A stretch of 64,000 nucleotides of DNA from Flavobacteriaceae bacterium F08102 (lineage in GTDB: Bacteria > Bacteroidota > Bacteroidia > Flavobacteriales > Flavobacteriaceae): NCBI GenBank assembly GCA_023015935.1, contig JALKAY010000004.1:248001-312000 (forward strand), in the 5' to 3' direction. The position numbers and the translations under genes were made by a program. Shown here piece after piece: positions 19,463-28,363 of this stretch. A model generated the notes under the pieces. It saw only the letters and a list, made by a program, of their open reading frames with translations. It made no database searches and was not told the origin of the DNA. Each line of letters starts with the position of its first letter. Positions within the stretch are counted from its first letter, which is position 1.

Positions 19463-19646
19463 ATGAAAAACTATCCTAAAGACAAATTAATACAAGTCTC
19501 AACAGTTATTGAGTCACTACTAGATTAATGTGAAAAGTCCATGCTCAAACTTACGGATAGAACGTCACAGCTTACTATTACTAAAGAATAGAATCGAGGC
19601 CTCAAAGTTGCTTTAGAACGTGTAGAAAGTGAGGTTGAAAACAAAT
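19463..19646 (+). pseudogene. Small decayed gene with two in-frame stops
   Basis: From the ATG at 19463 the frame reads MKNYPKDKLIQVSTVIESLL, then D, a TAA (19526-19528), CEKSMLKLTDRTSQLTITKE, a TAG (19589-19591) and NRGLKVALERVESE. The CEK...GTSQHTL..NRIKAL pattern recalls a small conserved flavobacterial protein often found near YdeI/DUF1801-like genes. Both stops sit where Lys or Arg codons would be expected, consistent with single substitutions. Function is unknown. From 19647 to 19854 no intact gene is seen. Confidence 0.5.
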
Positions 19647-19854
19647 CGATAGACCGTATAAAACAAATAAGAACCTATCAATCCAAATGGACTTCTAAAA
19701 ATTACGACCTTTTTCCAAATCGTAACAACTGCTAGGAAACGAAAACACAAATCGACCCAAAATATAAAACAAGATCGTACTCAGCATAAAATTCTATGCA
19801 GCCAAGCCTCAAAAAATAGTATCTTCGTTACAACCTATGTGAATTAACCACACA

Positions 19855-20142
19855 ATGACCAATTCAAGCAAATCTAATTTCTGGATAAACCTGTTAAGTC
19901 AATTAGTCGACCTCTTTTTTAAAAGTAAAAATCCGCGTAAACGAACCTGGCATCAACACGTAGTCCCGTATGAAGACCATTGGGCGGTACGACGTGAAGG
20001 GAATAAGCGAATCACCTCTAAACACAATTTACAAGCTACTGCAATACGAAAAGCAACCCGATTGGCTAAAAAATACAAAGCCGATGTAATTATTCATCGC
20101 GAAGATGGGACCATTAGGGATCGGATGAGTTATCGAAGTTGA
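19855..20142 (+). CDS. DUF2188-like protein
   Basis: This 95-residue protein has a hydrophobic N-terminal stretch (NFWINLLSQLVDLFF) followed by a DUF2188-like domain: HQHVVPYEDHWAVRREGNKR, AIRKATRLAKKYKADVIIHR and the end DGTIRDRMSYRS. DUF2188 is a small beta-alpha-beta domain of unknown role. The gene is isolated: decayed DNA lies upstream and a 504-base gap downstream. TATCTTCG near 19821 is a weak -7 match. Confidence 0.8.
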   Translation: MTNSSKSNFWINLLSQLVDLFFKSKNPRKRTWHQHVVPYEDHWAVRREGNKRITSKHNLQATAIRKATRLAKKYKADVIIHREDGTIRDRMSYRS

Positions 20143-20646
20143 TTTTTATTTAAGGTGTTTAATCATTTGACTATTGAATTTGTTTATTCGCTGTTCGATG
20201 AATAGTACAATTCCTTTAAGGGTACGAAGTTGAAGACTTCATAAAACAAGAGGAATTATCGATTGTTGATTAGTGATTTTTGAAGTTGTTTCTCATGATT
20301 AAAACAACGCTAAACAGGTTTGTTTGATACTTACTAATTGCGTATTGATAGTTCCTTGTTCTTTGTTATTTGTTATTTGGATTTTGATCATTGGGATAAT
20401 TGTGATAAAATAAAACAATATTTCTTTTTGTATACCCAAAAAAAGCTAGGGTTTACTTAACCTTTGCTAAGTTAGCATACATTTTTTAACATTCATTTAT
20501 AGCAACCAATTCACATTTTTTCATCTACAAGCTATACCACCTAAAACGCTAAAGTAAAATTTTCTAAAGTTTAAAGATGTCAAATGCATCTTTAAAAGAA
20601 ACAATTAAACTAAACATAACCTTTAAATTCTGTAATTCAATCAATT
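20143..20646. other. 504-base AT-rich leader region of the glycan operon
   Basis: No ORF here looks real. The DNA is AT-rich with T/G-rich low-complexity stretches (TTTGTTATTTGTTATTTGG around 20360). It presumably contains the promoter and a long untranslated leader for the glycosyltransferase operon. I could not identify a clean TAnnTTTG element; TAAAGTTTA near 20560 is the nearest candidate. Confidence 0.35.
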
Positions 20647-21783
20647 ATGAAAATTTTAGTTATTCAGCAAAAAATGATTGGTGATGTCCTTTTAAGCACA
20701 ATGCTTTGTGAACAAATAAAAAAAAATATTCCAACAGCGAACGTTCACTATTTAATAAACACACACACGAAAGCTGTAGTTACAAATAATCCATATATCG
20801 ACAACATCATTTTTTTTACTGAAGATTTGCGAAAGAATAAATGGTTGTTTTATAAATTTTTAAAAGGAATAGCAAAAGAAAATTATGATGTTGTTATAGA
20901 TGCATATGGAAAATTGGAGAGTATGTTGATTAGTTTATTTTCTAAATCAAAAATTAAAATTTCAATGGACAAATGGTACTCAAGACCTATATATACAAAA
21001 ACATATCCTTATAGAAAAGCTGAAGAATCTGATTTAGGTCTTGCGGTTGAGAATAGATTAAAATTACTTCAACCACTTATTGGAGATATAACAGAAGTGG
21101 TAACTCCACCTGCCTTGTATTTAACAGAAAATGAAATTTTAAAAGCTAAACAGTTTTTAGAAAATAACGATGTGAATTTTTCTAATCCAATTCTAATGAT
21201 CAACATCCTTGGTAGTTGTCCGCAAAAGACCTATCCATTACCCTATATGGCTGAACTAATTGATTATATTATAAATCAGGGAGACTTTACGTTGTTATTC
21301 AATTATATGCCATCCCAAATAGCTCAGGCAAAAGAACTGTATCAACGATGCTCCTCAGCGGCAAAAGCTAAAATTAAATTTGACGCATACACACCGCATT
21401 TACGAGATTTTTTGGGTATCTTATATCATTGCAATGCACTTATTGGAAATGAAGGCGGAGCTGTCAATATAGCAAAATCACTCAAAATACCAACCTTTAG
21501 TATATTCTCCCCTTGGGTTGAAAAAGCAACATGGGATACGTATAAACAGCTTACATCCCATGAAACGGTACACTTAAAAGACTATGCCCCATTTCTTTTT
21601 CAAAATAAATCAACAAAAAAATTAAAAAAAGATGCACTAAACTTATATCGTGAATTTACCCCTTTCTTATTTAAAGAGAAAATTCAGTTATTTCTTTATA
21701 AAAATATACGTCTAAAAAAGGACACCCCAAAACACAAAGCTACTCAAAAAACAAAAAGTTCCGTGTTGTATGCTTGTGTTTAA
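20647..21783 (+). CDS. Glycosyltransferase family 9 (heptosyltransferase-like)
   Basis: This 378-residue protein begins with KILVIQQKMIGDVLLSTMLC, the N-terminal signature of ADP-heptose:LPS heptosyltransferases. It has the nucleotide-sugar domain motif in IGNEGGAVNIAKSLKIPTFSIF (about residues 265-285; the canonical motif is GxDSG, here GNEGG). GT9 enzymes add heptose or related sugars to the lipid A-core. It is the first gene of a plus-strand set with another glycosyltransferase, an MsbA-like exporter and a third glycosyltransferase. A basic C-terminal tail (about 330-378) follows the catalytic domain. Confidence 0.85.
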   Translation: MKILVIQQKMIGDVLLSTMLCEQIKKNIPTANVHYLINTHTKAVVTNNPYIDNIIFFTEDLRKNKWLFYKFLKGIAKENYDVVIDAYGKLESMLISLFSKSKIKISMDKWYSRPIYTKTYPYRKAEESDLGLAVENRLKLLQPLIGDITEVVTPPALYLTENEILKAKQFLENNDVNFSNPILMINILGSCPQKTYPLPYMAELIDYIINQGDFTLLFNYMPSQIAQAKELYQRCSSAAKAKIKFDAYTPHLRDFLGILYHCNALIGNEGGAVNIAKSLKIPTFSIFSPWVEKATWDTYKQLTSHETVHLKDYAPFLFQNKSTKKLKKDALNLYREFTPFLFKEKIQLFLYKNIRLKKDTPKHKATQKTKSSVLYACV

Positions 21784-21953
21784 TTCAAATAAATTGTTTG
21801 TCATTTTTTTCTAATTCAAACACGTAAAAATGCAACCATTGTTTTGATTTTCCATCTATAGATTATCCTAACCAACCACACCCTATTTTAGAAAACATCT
21901 GAATAAAACATATTCTAAATACTTAATTTATTAAAAGTCTAATAATTGTATTT

Positions 21954-23054
21954 ATGAAAGAATCCCGTACGTCAAAAAATATTTTTCTTGAAACACACAA
22001 TATCAATAACTTACATAGCGGTTTTGGGCAATTCAATTTTAATTTGGCAAAAGCCTTAAGTAAAGAAACCGAATTTCTTAACGAGCATGAAATAATACTT
22101 AATTGTAATAATAACCAGGTAAAACAAGAGCTAAATGGAGCCGTATCCTTTAATAAATATAGACCAATAACAAGGTACCCTCTTTTTAGGGTGAGAAAAA
22201 AATTTGACTTATGGCATTCTGTCAATCAAAACACCAAGATTGAACCCGCTTCAAAAAAGATGCCTTATTTACTAACTATTCATGATGTTAATTTTTTAGA
22301 AGAAACATCTGGAAAGCAGTTAGACTTTAGGATTAATCAATTCAAAAGCAAAATAAAAAGAAGTTCTGCTTTGGTGTATATTTCTGAATTTGCCAAGCAA
22401 AACACACATGCGCATTTTGACATTCCTAACATTCCTGAATATGTGATCTATAATGGAAATAATTTCAACAATATTCTAGCGAAAGATAGTGTGATAACGC
22501 ATACAAAACACCTCCCAAAGAAACCATTTATTTTTTCAATTGGACAAGTCGTTGAAAAAAAGAATTTTCACACATTGATAGAGATGTTACGATTTTTAAA
22601 AGACATCATCTTGGTTATAGCGGGTGGATTAAAGACGGCTTATGCTCAGTTTCTTAAAGAAAAAATACACTGTTATAAGTTAGAGAACAGGGTTGTTTTA
22701 CTAGGTAATATCGCTGAATCAGACAAGATCTATTACTATAAAAATTGTTTAGCTTTTGCTTTTCCTTCTTTACGCGAAGGGTTTGGCCTTCCCGTCCTAG
22801 AAGCGATGACTTTTGGCAAACCTGTATTTCTTTCAAATAGAACATCTTTACCTGAAATAGGCGGATCACATTCGTTTTATTGGGACAATTTCGACGCAGA
22901 AGAGATGGCCACTGTTTTTGAAAAAGGAATGTCCACTTTTGAAGATAATAAAGCGGCGTTTAAATCGGCCTATATTCAGCGATCTCAACAATTTACTTGG
23001 GAAAAAGCAGCCAAAGCGTATATCAAAGTGTATAAACACATTCTAGAAAATTAA
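21954..23054 (+). CDS. Glycosyltransferase, GT4/GT1 type
   Basis: This 366-residue GT-B enzyme has the conserved retaining GT4 donor site REGFGLPVLEAMTFGKPVFLS, with an E-x7-E pattern (around residues 280-300). Other landmarks are LLTIHDVNFLEE in the acceptor half and FIFSIGQVVEKKNFHTLIEM in the interdomain region. It probably acts in LPS core or O-polysaccharide assembly. The ATG at 21954 lies 170 bases after the previous gene, and the next gene begins 31 bases after its end. Confidence 0.88.
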   Translation: MKESRTSKNIFLETHNINNLHSGFGQFNFNLAKALSKETEFLNEHEIILNCNNNQVKQELNGAVSFNKYRPITRYPLFRVRKKFDLWHSVNQNTKIEPASKKMPYLLTIHDVNFLEETSGKQLDFRINQFKSKIKRSSALVYISEFAKQNTHAHFDIPNIPEYVIYNGNNFNNILAKDSVITHTKHLPKKPFIFSIGQVVEKKNFHTLIEMLRFLKDIILVIAGGLKTAYAQFLKEKIHCYKLENRVVLLGNIAESDKIYYYKNCLAFAFPSLREGFGLPVLEAMTFGKPVFLSNRTSLPEIGGSHSFYWDNFDAEEMATVFEKGMSTFEDNKAAFKSAYIQRSQQFTWEKAAKAYIKVYKHILEN

Positions 23055-23085
23055 GTCCTTCTATAAATTAATCCGTATTTATTAA

Positions 23086-24927
23086 ATGAAAAATTTTAAA
23101 CGATTTCTCAAATACCTTATTCCTTACAAAAAGCAACAAATATTGAGTATTCTGTTTAACATTCTGTATGCTCTTTTCTCTTCATTATCTATGCTTTCTC
23201 TTTTACCTATGATAAAAGTATTGTTTGATGAAGGTGAAAAATTAACCGTAAAACCGGTATTCAGTAGTATTAAAGATTTTGACCTAGACTATATTGAGAA
23301 CTATCTCAATTATTTTATTACTACGATGAATGCCACGAAAGGCCCATTATTAACCTTAATCACCATTGTAGGCTTTGTCTTAAGTACCTTTTTACTTAAA
23401 AACTTATTTAATTACCTCTCCATTTTATATATGACTTACCTAAACAATGGTGTTTTAAAAGATCTAAGACAAGACGTTTACAATAAAATTATAAGCTTAC
23501 ATGTAGCATTCTTTTCCAATGAGAGAAAAGGTGATCTTATTGCTAGAATGACTTCAGACATTAACACCATCAAGGTATCGTTTATGAGTATTTTGATGAT
23601 GATAAGAGAACCCTTAACCATACTTTTTACCCTCGCTGCAATGATTGCCATAAGTTGGAAATTAACCGTTTTTGTCTTCTTTTTTATTCCAATTTCAGGT
23701 TTTTTAATTTCAAAACTTACCAAAGGTATCAAAAGTCAATCAGGTGATGTTTTTTCATTGGAAGGTCATTTACTATCAAACATTGAGGAAACCTTAGGGG
23801 GAATAAAAATTATAAAAAACTTTACCGCAGAAAGCTATTTTTCAAAAAAATTCAATGAATTTACCACAGATATAAATGACCTTAATAATTCCATTGGGAA
23901 GGTCGTAAGTCTTTCTGCCCCAACGAGTGAGTTTTTGGGAATTTTTGCCATTTCTATCTTACTCATATACGGTGGTTCTTTGGTTTTAATTGAGCAATCA
24001 CTGAGTGGAGGTGCCTTTATCGCTTATATGGGATTGGCTTATCAAATTCTAACACCGGCAAAAGCGATTACAAAAGCCCATCATGCCTTACAAGGAGGTA
24101 ATGCAGCCTATGAAAGGGTCGCTTTTATTTTAGATGCTGAAAATCCGTTAAAAGATAAACCAAACGCCCATGTCATTACCGATTTTAAACACGAAATTAA
24201 ATTCAATAATGTATCTTTTAAATACAAAGATGATTATGTTCTTAAAAATTTTAACCTTACCATTCCAAAAGGAAAAGTAGTGGCACTGGTAGGAGAATCC
24301 GGAAGTGGAAAATCTACCGTGGCCAATCTAATTACACGATTTTATGATGTTACTGAAGGTAGTATCACTTTTGATGGTATTGATATTAAAGATGTAACTA
24401 CAAAATCGTTAAGAGAGCAAATGGGTATCGTAGCACAAGATTCGATCTTATTTAATGATACAATTGCTAATAATATCTCCTTAGGCATCAAACATGCAAA
24501 GGAGCATAAAATTATTGAAGCAGCTAAGATTGCAAATGCACATAATTTTATTTCTGAATTCCCTAACAAATATGCCAACAATGTAGGTGATGGTGGCAGT
24601 CTACTTTCTGGTGGACAGCGTCAGCGCATTGCCATAGCCAGAGCAGTAATGAAAAATCCTCCAATAATGATTTTGGATGAAGCTACTTCTGCCTTAGATA
24701 CAGAATCAGAAAAAATGGTGCAAGACGCACTTGAGAACATGATGGAGAACCGAACCTCATTAGTTATTGCTCATCGACTTTCAACCATCCAAAACGCAGA
24801 CCTTATTGTGGTCATGAAAAATGGTAGAATTGTAGAACAAGGTTCTCATGAAGAACTTTTGAAAATGAATGGAACATATACCAATTTAGTTTCACTACAA
24901 TCTCTAGAAGTATATCAACTAGCATAA
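23086..24927 (+). CDS. MsbA-like ABC exporter (permease-ATPase fusion)
   Basis: This 613-residue half-transporter has six membrane helices in the first ~330 residues and an ATPase domain from about 360. The ATPase domain contains Walker A GESGSGKST (about 403-411), Q-loop VAQDSILFNDT, signature LSGGQRQRIAIARA (about 506) and Walker B IMILDEATSALD. The closest functional type is the lipid A/lipid-linked oligosaccharide flippase group (MsbA and relatives), acting as a homodimer in the inner membrane. Its place between glycosyltransferase genes suggests export of the glycolipid they build. It ends 9 bases before the next gene, indicating co-transcription. Confidence 0.9.
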   Translation: MKNFKRFLKYLIPYKKQQILSILFNILYALFSSLSMLSLLPMIKVLFDEGEKLTVKPVFSSIKDFDLDYIENYLNYFITTMNATKGPLLTLITIVGFVLSTFLLKNLFNYLSILYMTYLNNGVLKDLRQDVYNKIISLHVAFFSNERKGDLIARMTSDINTIKVSFMSILMMIREPLTILFTLAAMIAISWKLTVFVFFFIPISGFLISKLTKGIKSQSGDVFSLEGHLLSNIEETLGGIKIIKNFTAESYFSKKFNEFTTDINDLNNSIGKVVSLSAPTSEFLGIFAISILLIYGGSLVLIEQSLSGGAFIAYMGLAYQILTPAKAITKAHHALQGGNAAYERVAFILDAENPLKDKPNAHVITDFKHEIKFNNVSFKYKDDYVLKNFNLTIPKGKVVALVGESGSGKSTVANLITRFYDVTEGSITFDGIDIKDVTTKSLREQMGIVAQDSILFNDTIANNISLGIKHAKEHKIIEAAKIANAHNFISEFPNKYANNVGDGGSLLSGGQRQRIAIARAVMKNPPIMILDEATSALDTESEKMVQDALENMMENRTSLVIAHRLSTIQNADLIVVMKNGRIVEQGSHEELLKMNGTYTNLVSLQSLEVYQLA

Positions 24928-24936
24928 TTTAAATAG

Positions 24937-26217
24937 ATGAAAACGAAGATACAAGGAATTAATATTATTGGATATACCGAAGGTATGTTCGGCTTAGGAG
25001 AGGCTGTTAGATTAAATATAAATGCAGCTAAAAAATGTGACATTCCACTTAATTTAATAAATTATGAGAAAATAAAATCGAATCCTGATTATCCATATTC
25101 ATTCAACTATGATGTTAATTTAATTCAATTATCTTTAAAAGACCTCGAAACATTTATCGCTATTATTGACCCGAATTTATTTAAAAATAAATACTCGATC
25201 CTTTTTTTAGTTTGGGAATCTGAATACATCGCTCCTGCATTAGCAGAAAATTTAACGCTTTTTAATGAAATTTGGACCCCTTCTGCCTATTGCAAAAAAA
25301 TATTTAAAAAAATTTACAACAACCCAATTACCATCGTTCCTCATCCTGTTGAAGTACATCTCACACCGCTTTCTAATGAACAGAAACTCGATGTTTTTGA
25401 CAAAAACAAATTTAGTTTCCTTTTCTTATTTAGTTATCACAGCTCCATGGAAAGAAAAAATCCACTTTTCTTAATTGAAGCGTTTAAAACTGCTTTTAGA
25501 AATACTGACTCAGTAGAATTAATCATTAAAACAGTCGGTGGTAAAAAATACAAAAAACAAAGACAACGTTTAGAACAATATGGTTGTGAAAACATTAAAA
25601 TTTATGATGTAGAACTCGATAAAAATAGCGTTAATCACTTAATTAACACCTGTGACTCGTATGTATCTATGCATCATTCAGAAGGGTTTGGATTAACCCT
25701 AGCGGAAGCAATGTATTTAGGTAAACCTACAGTGGCAACCAACTATTCAGGCAATACAGAGTTCATGAATAAGAACAATAGTTTCCTCATAGATTCTAAA
25801 CTTAGTTATATTGAAAACCCTGACAGGAACTTTTGCCCTAAAACATTATGGGCTAACCCCTTGTTTTCTGATGCGGTTAAAAAATTAAAAAGTGTATATG
25901 AAAACCGCGATTTACGCACTGAGAAAGCTTTAAATGCTGAACGTTATATTAAAGAAAAATTATCTTTTTATGCCATTGGAACAATTGTTAAAAACCGATT
26001 AAATTACATCTATGCCAATTTTGAAAACCTGGTTGAAACTCAAAATCAACATGTTTACCTATTAAACCAATTACAGTCAGCAAGAATTAAGAATGCACAA
26101 CTGCAACGAGAGATTCGAAGAATGCACAAAAACGTGATGATTCGTTTTATTCTAATTTTAAAAAATTCCGTCAGAAAATTAAAAGGTAAACATAAAAAAC
26201 AATTCATACACGTATAA
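24937..26217 (+). CDS. Glycosyltransferase GT4 type with basic coiled-coil tail
   Basis: This 426-residue protein starts at an ATG 9 bases after the ABC exporter. The N-terminal half has GYTEGMFGLGEAVRLNINAA, a pattern of family-1 glycosyltransferases that recognise long polysaccharide acceptors. The donor site HHSEGFGLTLAEAMYLGKPTVATNYSGNTEF (split here) lies around residues 250-280. After about residue 365 a basic amphipathic/coiled-coil segment (LLNQLQSARIKNAQLQREIR) and a Lys/Arg-rich end may tether it to the membrane. It is the last gene of the operon; repeats and an IS follow. Confidence 0.86.
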   Translation: MKTKIQGINIIGYTEGMFGLGEAVRLNINAAKKCDIPLNLINYEKIKSNPDYPYSFNYDVNLIQLSLKDLETFIAIIDPNLFKNKYSILFLVWESEYIAPALAENLTLFNEIWTPSAYCKKIFKKIYNNPITIVPHPVEVHLTPLSNEQKLDVFDKNKFSFLFLFSYHSSMERKNPLFLIEAFKTAFRNTDSVELIIKTVGGKKYKKQRQRLEQYGCENIKIYDVELDKNSVNHLINTCDSYVSMHHSEGFGLTLAEAMYLGKPTVATNYSGNTEFMNKNNSFLIDSKLSYIENPDRNFCPKTLWANPLFSDAVKKLKSVYENRDLRTEKALNAERYIKEKLSFYAIGTIVKNRLNYIYANFENLVETQNQHVYLLNQLQSARIKNAQLQREIRRMHKNVMIRFILILKNSVRKLKGKHKKQFIHV

Positions 26218-26386
26218 AACAGTATTCAGTCTACAGTCAATACTTACTATTATAACTCATATTATTTGAACGTGAACGTAGCGATTCGTGAACTACGAGC
26301 GCAGCTCATTTTATTCGTGGTAGCATACGTACCGCTGAGAAAATGTTCGTGTTAAAGAAAACCAACGCACCAGCTGGCCCCTCTCT

Positions 26387-26411
26387 AAAATTAGTCTGCA
26401 AGACTAATTTT
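26387..26411. repeat. Perfect 25-base stem-loop (11-bp arms)
   Basis: AAAATTAGTCT (26387-26397) and AGACTAATTTT (26401-26411) pair perfectly around GCA. It lies 170 bases past the end of the glycosyltransferase operon and could end transcription or be a REP-like element. Two similar short-loop palindromes lie past the IS at 28025 and 28067. Confidence 0.6.
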
Positions 26412-26561
26412 GGTCGTTCGGTCCTGTGTCAAAAAGAAATTTCCGTAGGGAAAAATAGTGTACCTCGTGGGTTTCTTCACAAAGTTACTCCAATAAATCG
26501 TGTTCGTTGTGGTAAAAACACGCCCCTACGCAAAAGTCTCTCAAACTCACATCAGCGTTTC

Positions 26562-26659
26562 CAGTCTACAGTCTTCAGTCTTCAGTCTTCAGTCTTCAGT
26601 CTTCAGTCTACAGTCTACAGTCTACAGTCTTCAGTCTTCAGTCTACAGTCTTCAGTCTA
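26562..26659. repeat. Tandem array of 14 heptamers CAGTCT(A/T)
   Basis: Fourteen exact-length 7-base units run head to tail, differing only in the last base (A or T), with a 15th partial unit (CAG) abutting the IS left end. Short ORFs that span it merely translate the repeat as LQSSVFS-type peptides and are not genes. Such arrays expand and contract by slipped-strand replication. The function is unknown; another pair of heptamer arrays flanks the four-helix-bundle gene at 60.7-61.1 kb. Confidence 0.9.
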
Positions 26660-26662
26660 CAG

Positions 26663-27967
26663 TGTTATGTCCTGAAATAGGTTGACCACTTAAAAGTGAA
26701 AAACTTATGAAAGCAAACGTACGAAGTATTCGTAAGAAGCGTAAATACAGTGATGATTTTAAAAGAAATATTGTATCTGATTTTGAGGGTGGTAAATTCA
26801 GTATAGTTCAATTAGAACGGCTACATGGAATTAGTAACGTATTAATTTACAAATGGATTTATAAATTTTCTACCTTTAACGAAAAAGGATATAGAGTTGT
26901 GGAAGTAAAAGACAGCAGTTCAAAGAAAATGAAAGAGTTAGAAGCCCGTATAAAAGAATTAGAAAGTACGATAGGTCGTAAACAGATAAAGATTGATTAT
27001 CTAGAGAAGATGATGGATATTGACAAAGAAGAACTAGATATTGATATTAAAAAAAACTTCGGCACCCCACAATCGACTGGTTCAGTAAAAAAACAAAAAG
27101 TGAGTTTTTCAATGAACGATCTCTACAAAGAAGCTGGCTTAAGTAAACAGGCAGTTGTGCAATATGCTGCACGACAACAGGCTTTTGACAACAAAGTGGA
27201 GCAGATGATTCTTGAAGCAGATAAGCGGCGAGAAGATCATCCTGGTTGTGGGGTGGAAAAGATGTATTATACACTAAATCCTGACTTTATCGGTCGGGAT
27301 AGGTTTATAGAATTGATGATGGAGGTTGGATATAGATTGAAGCGAAAACGGAATTATAGGAGAACAACAATAGCGTCAAAATTATATTATCCAAACCTTA
27401 TTAAAGGCATGGAAGTAAATCGTCCTAATATGATTTGGCAGTCAGATGCAACTTACATTCCAATAGGTAATAAACATTATTATGCGGTTTTTATAATAGA
27501 TGTTTATACAAAAAAGATTGTCGGTTATAAGGTTTCAGATAACATGAGAGCTAGGGCTAATATGGATGCTCTGAAGATGGCTTTGAAAGATAACGATGCT
27601 CCTTTAATTCATCATTCCGATCGTGGATACCAGTATACTTATAAAGAGTATATAAGTCTTTTAAAGAAAAACGGAAGTCGAATAAGTATGCACAGGACAA
27701 TGCTTATGCAGAGCGCATTAATAGAACAATAAAGGAAGCGTATCTGGACTACTGGAAACCTAACAGTTTTAGTCAATTAAAAAGAATGACGACTAAAGCA
27801 GTCAAGAATTATAATAGTAAAAGATTGCATACTAATAATGACAGAATGAGCCCTGAAAAGTTCATAAATCAATTTTCTTTCTTGAGGCCTCAAGAAAAAA
27901 AATTGATGACTATATTTAACAATGAATTATTAACCTAAAAACGGTCAACACTAATCAGGGATGTTCA
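26663..27967 (+). mobile_element. IS3-family-like insertion sequence
   Basis: The element is about 1.3 kb and carries one transposase ORF. Its left end reads TGTTATGTCCTGAAATAGG then TTGACC. The right end, reverse-complemented, reads TGAACATCCCTGATTAGTG then TTGACC. The CCTGA and GTTGACC blocks match, giving imperfect terminal inverted repeats of about 25 bases with TG...CA ends. A target-site duplication is not certain: CAG occurs at 26660-26662 and at 27966-27968, but the second overlaps the TG...CA boundary. The left end sits exactly at the end of the heptamer array. Confidence 0.75.
26707..27938 (+). pseudogene. IS3-type transposase, frameshifted in the catalytic core
   Basis: The open frame to 27732 has an N-terminal helix-turn-helix (RKYSDDFKRNIVSDFEGGKF), a coiled coil and the rve integrase core: IWQSDATYIPIGNKHYYAVF with the first Asp, and HHSDRGYQYT with the second Asp. 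At about 27690 the frame should continue as AQDNAYAERINRTIKEAYLD, which carries the DDE Glu. It is read in another frame that runs on to the TAA at 27936-27938. A single-base loss around 27685-27690 explains this. IS3 programmed frameshifting occurs between orfA and orfB, not here, so the copy is probably inactive. Confidence 0.85.
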
Positions 27968-28024
27968 GTTGTTTTTGTTCCGGAATAGCTAAATGCTTAG
28001 GATTTGACACCACACATCATGCTA

Positions 28025-28112
28025 TGTGAAGTTTGTAACTTCACAGCTAGAAGTACATTCATGGATGCGTAGTTGCAAACTACGCAGAGCACGTTGGGAA
28101 TACGCAGAGCAC
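28025..28112. repeat. Two short-loop palindromes and a direct repeat past the IS
   Basis: Palindrome one is TGTGAAGTT (28025-28033) with AACTTCACA (28037-28045). Palindrome two is GCGTAGTT (28067-28074) with AACTACGC (28078-28085). Both have 3-base loops and the shared core AGTT-nnn-AACT. A 12-base direct repeat TACGCAGAGCAC follows at 28081-28092 and 28101-28112. These look like REP-like dispersed stem-loops. The remaining DNA from 27968 to 28363 holds no gene that I can support. Confidence 0.6.
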
Positions 28113-28363
28113 TTAGAAAATCAATTATAATAATTTTATTCTACGTTTTGTTTTTTGACTTTTGGAATTTATTTGTTATTTGACTTTTAATTTTTTTAGG
28201 TTTCCGTTGTGGGCATTTTCCACATGAAGCTGCAACACCTAACTGGTAAAAATATAAACGCGAACGATTAAAACAACTTCATTTTATTCAATAGTTCGCG
28301 TAAATATGTATCTCAATCGTTGTAGCTCATAACGGTGAATTAACAATTTATGATCTCAATTGC

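Noticed and set aside
18866-19646. Stop-codon readthrough or recoding of TGA/TAA/TAG in the YdeI-like and CEK-type genes
   Set aside because: All three stop types occur, frameshifts are also present, and neighbouring intact genes use normal stops. Simple decay is more likely.
26562-26659. CRISPR array
   Set aside because: The units are 7 bases with no unique spacers and there are no cas genes nearby.
26343-26685. ORFs of 110 and 61 residues covering the heptamer array
   Set aside because: Their C-terminal halves only translate the CAGTCT(A/T) repeat (LQSSVFS-like). They overlap in two frames and show no domain or plausible start context.
27660-27740. Programmed frameshift in the IS transposase
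   Set aside because: The shift falls between the second Asp and the Glu of the DDE core, not at the orfA/orfB junction, and I see no slippery heptanucleotide. A single-base loss fits better.
26660-27968. CAG target-site duplication flanking the IS
   Set aside because: The right-hand CAG overlaps the TG...CA boundary of the element, and a 3-base match is likely by chance. It is kept only as a possibility.
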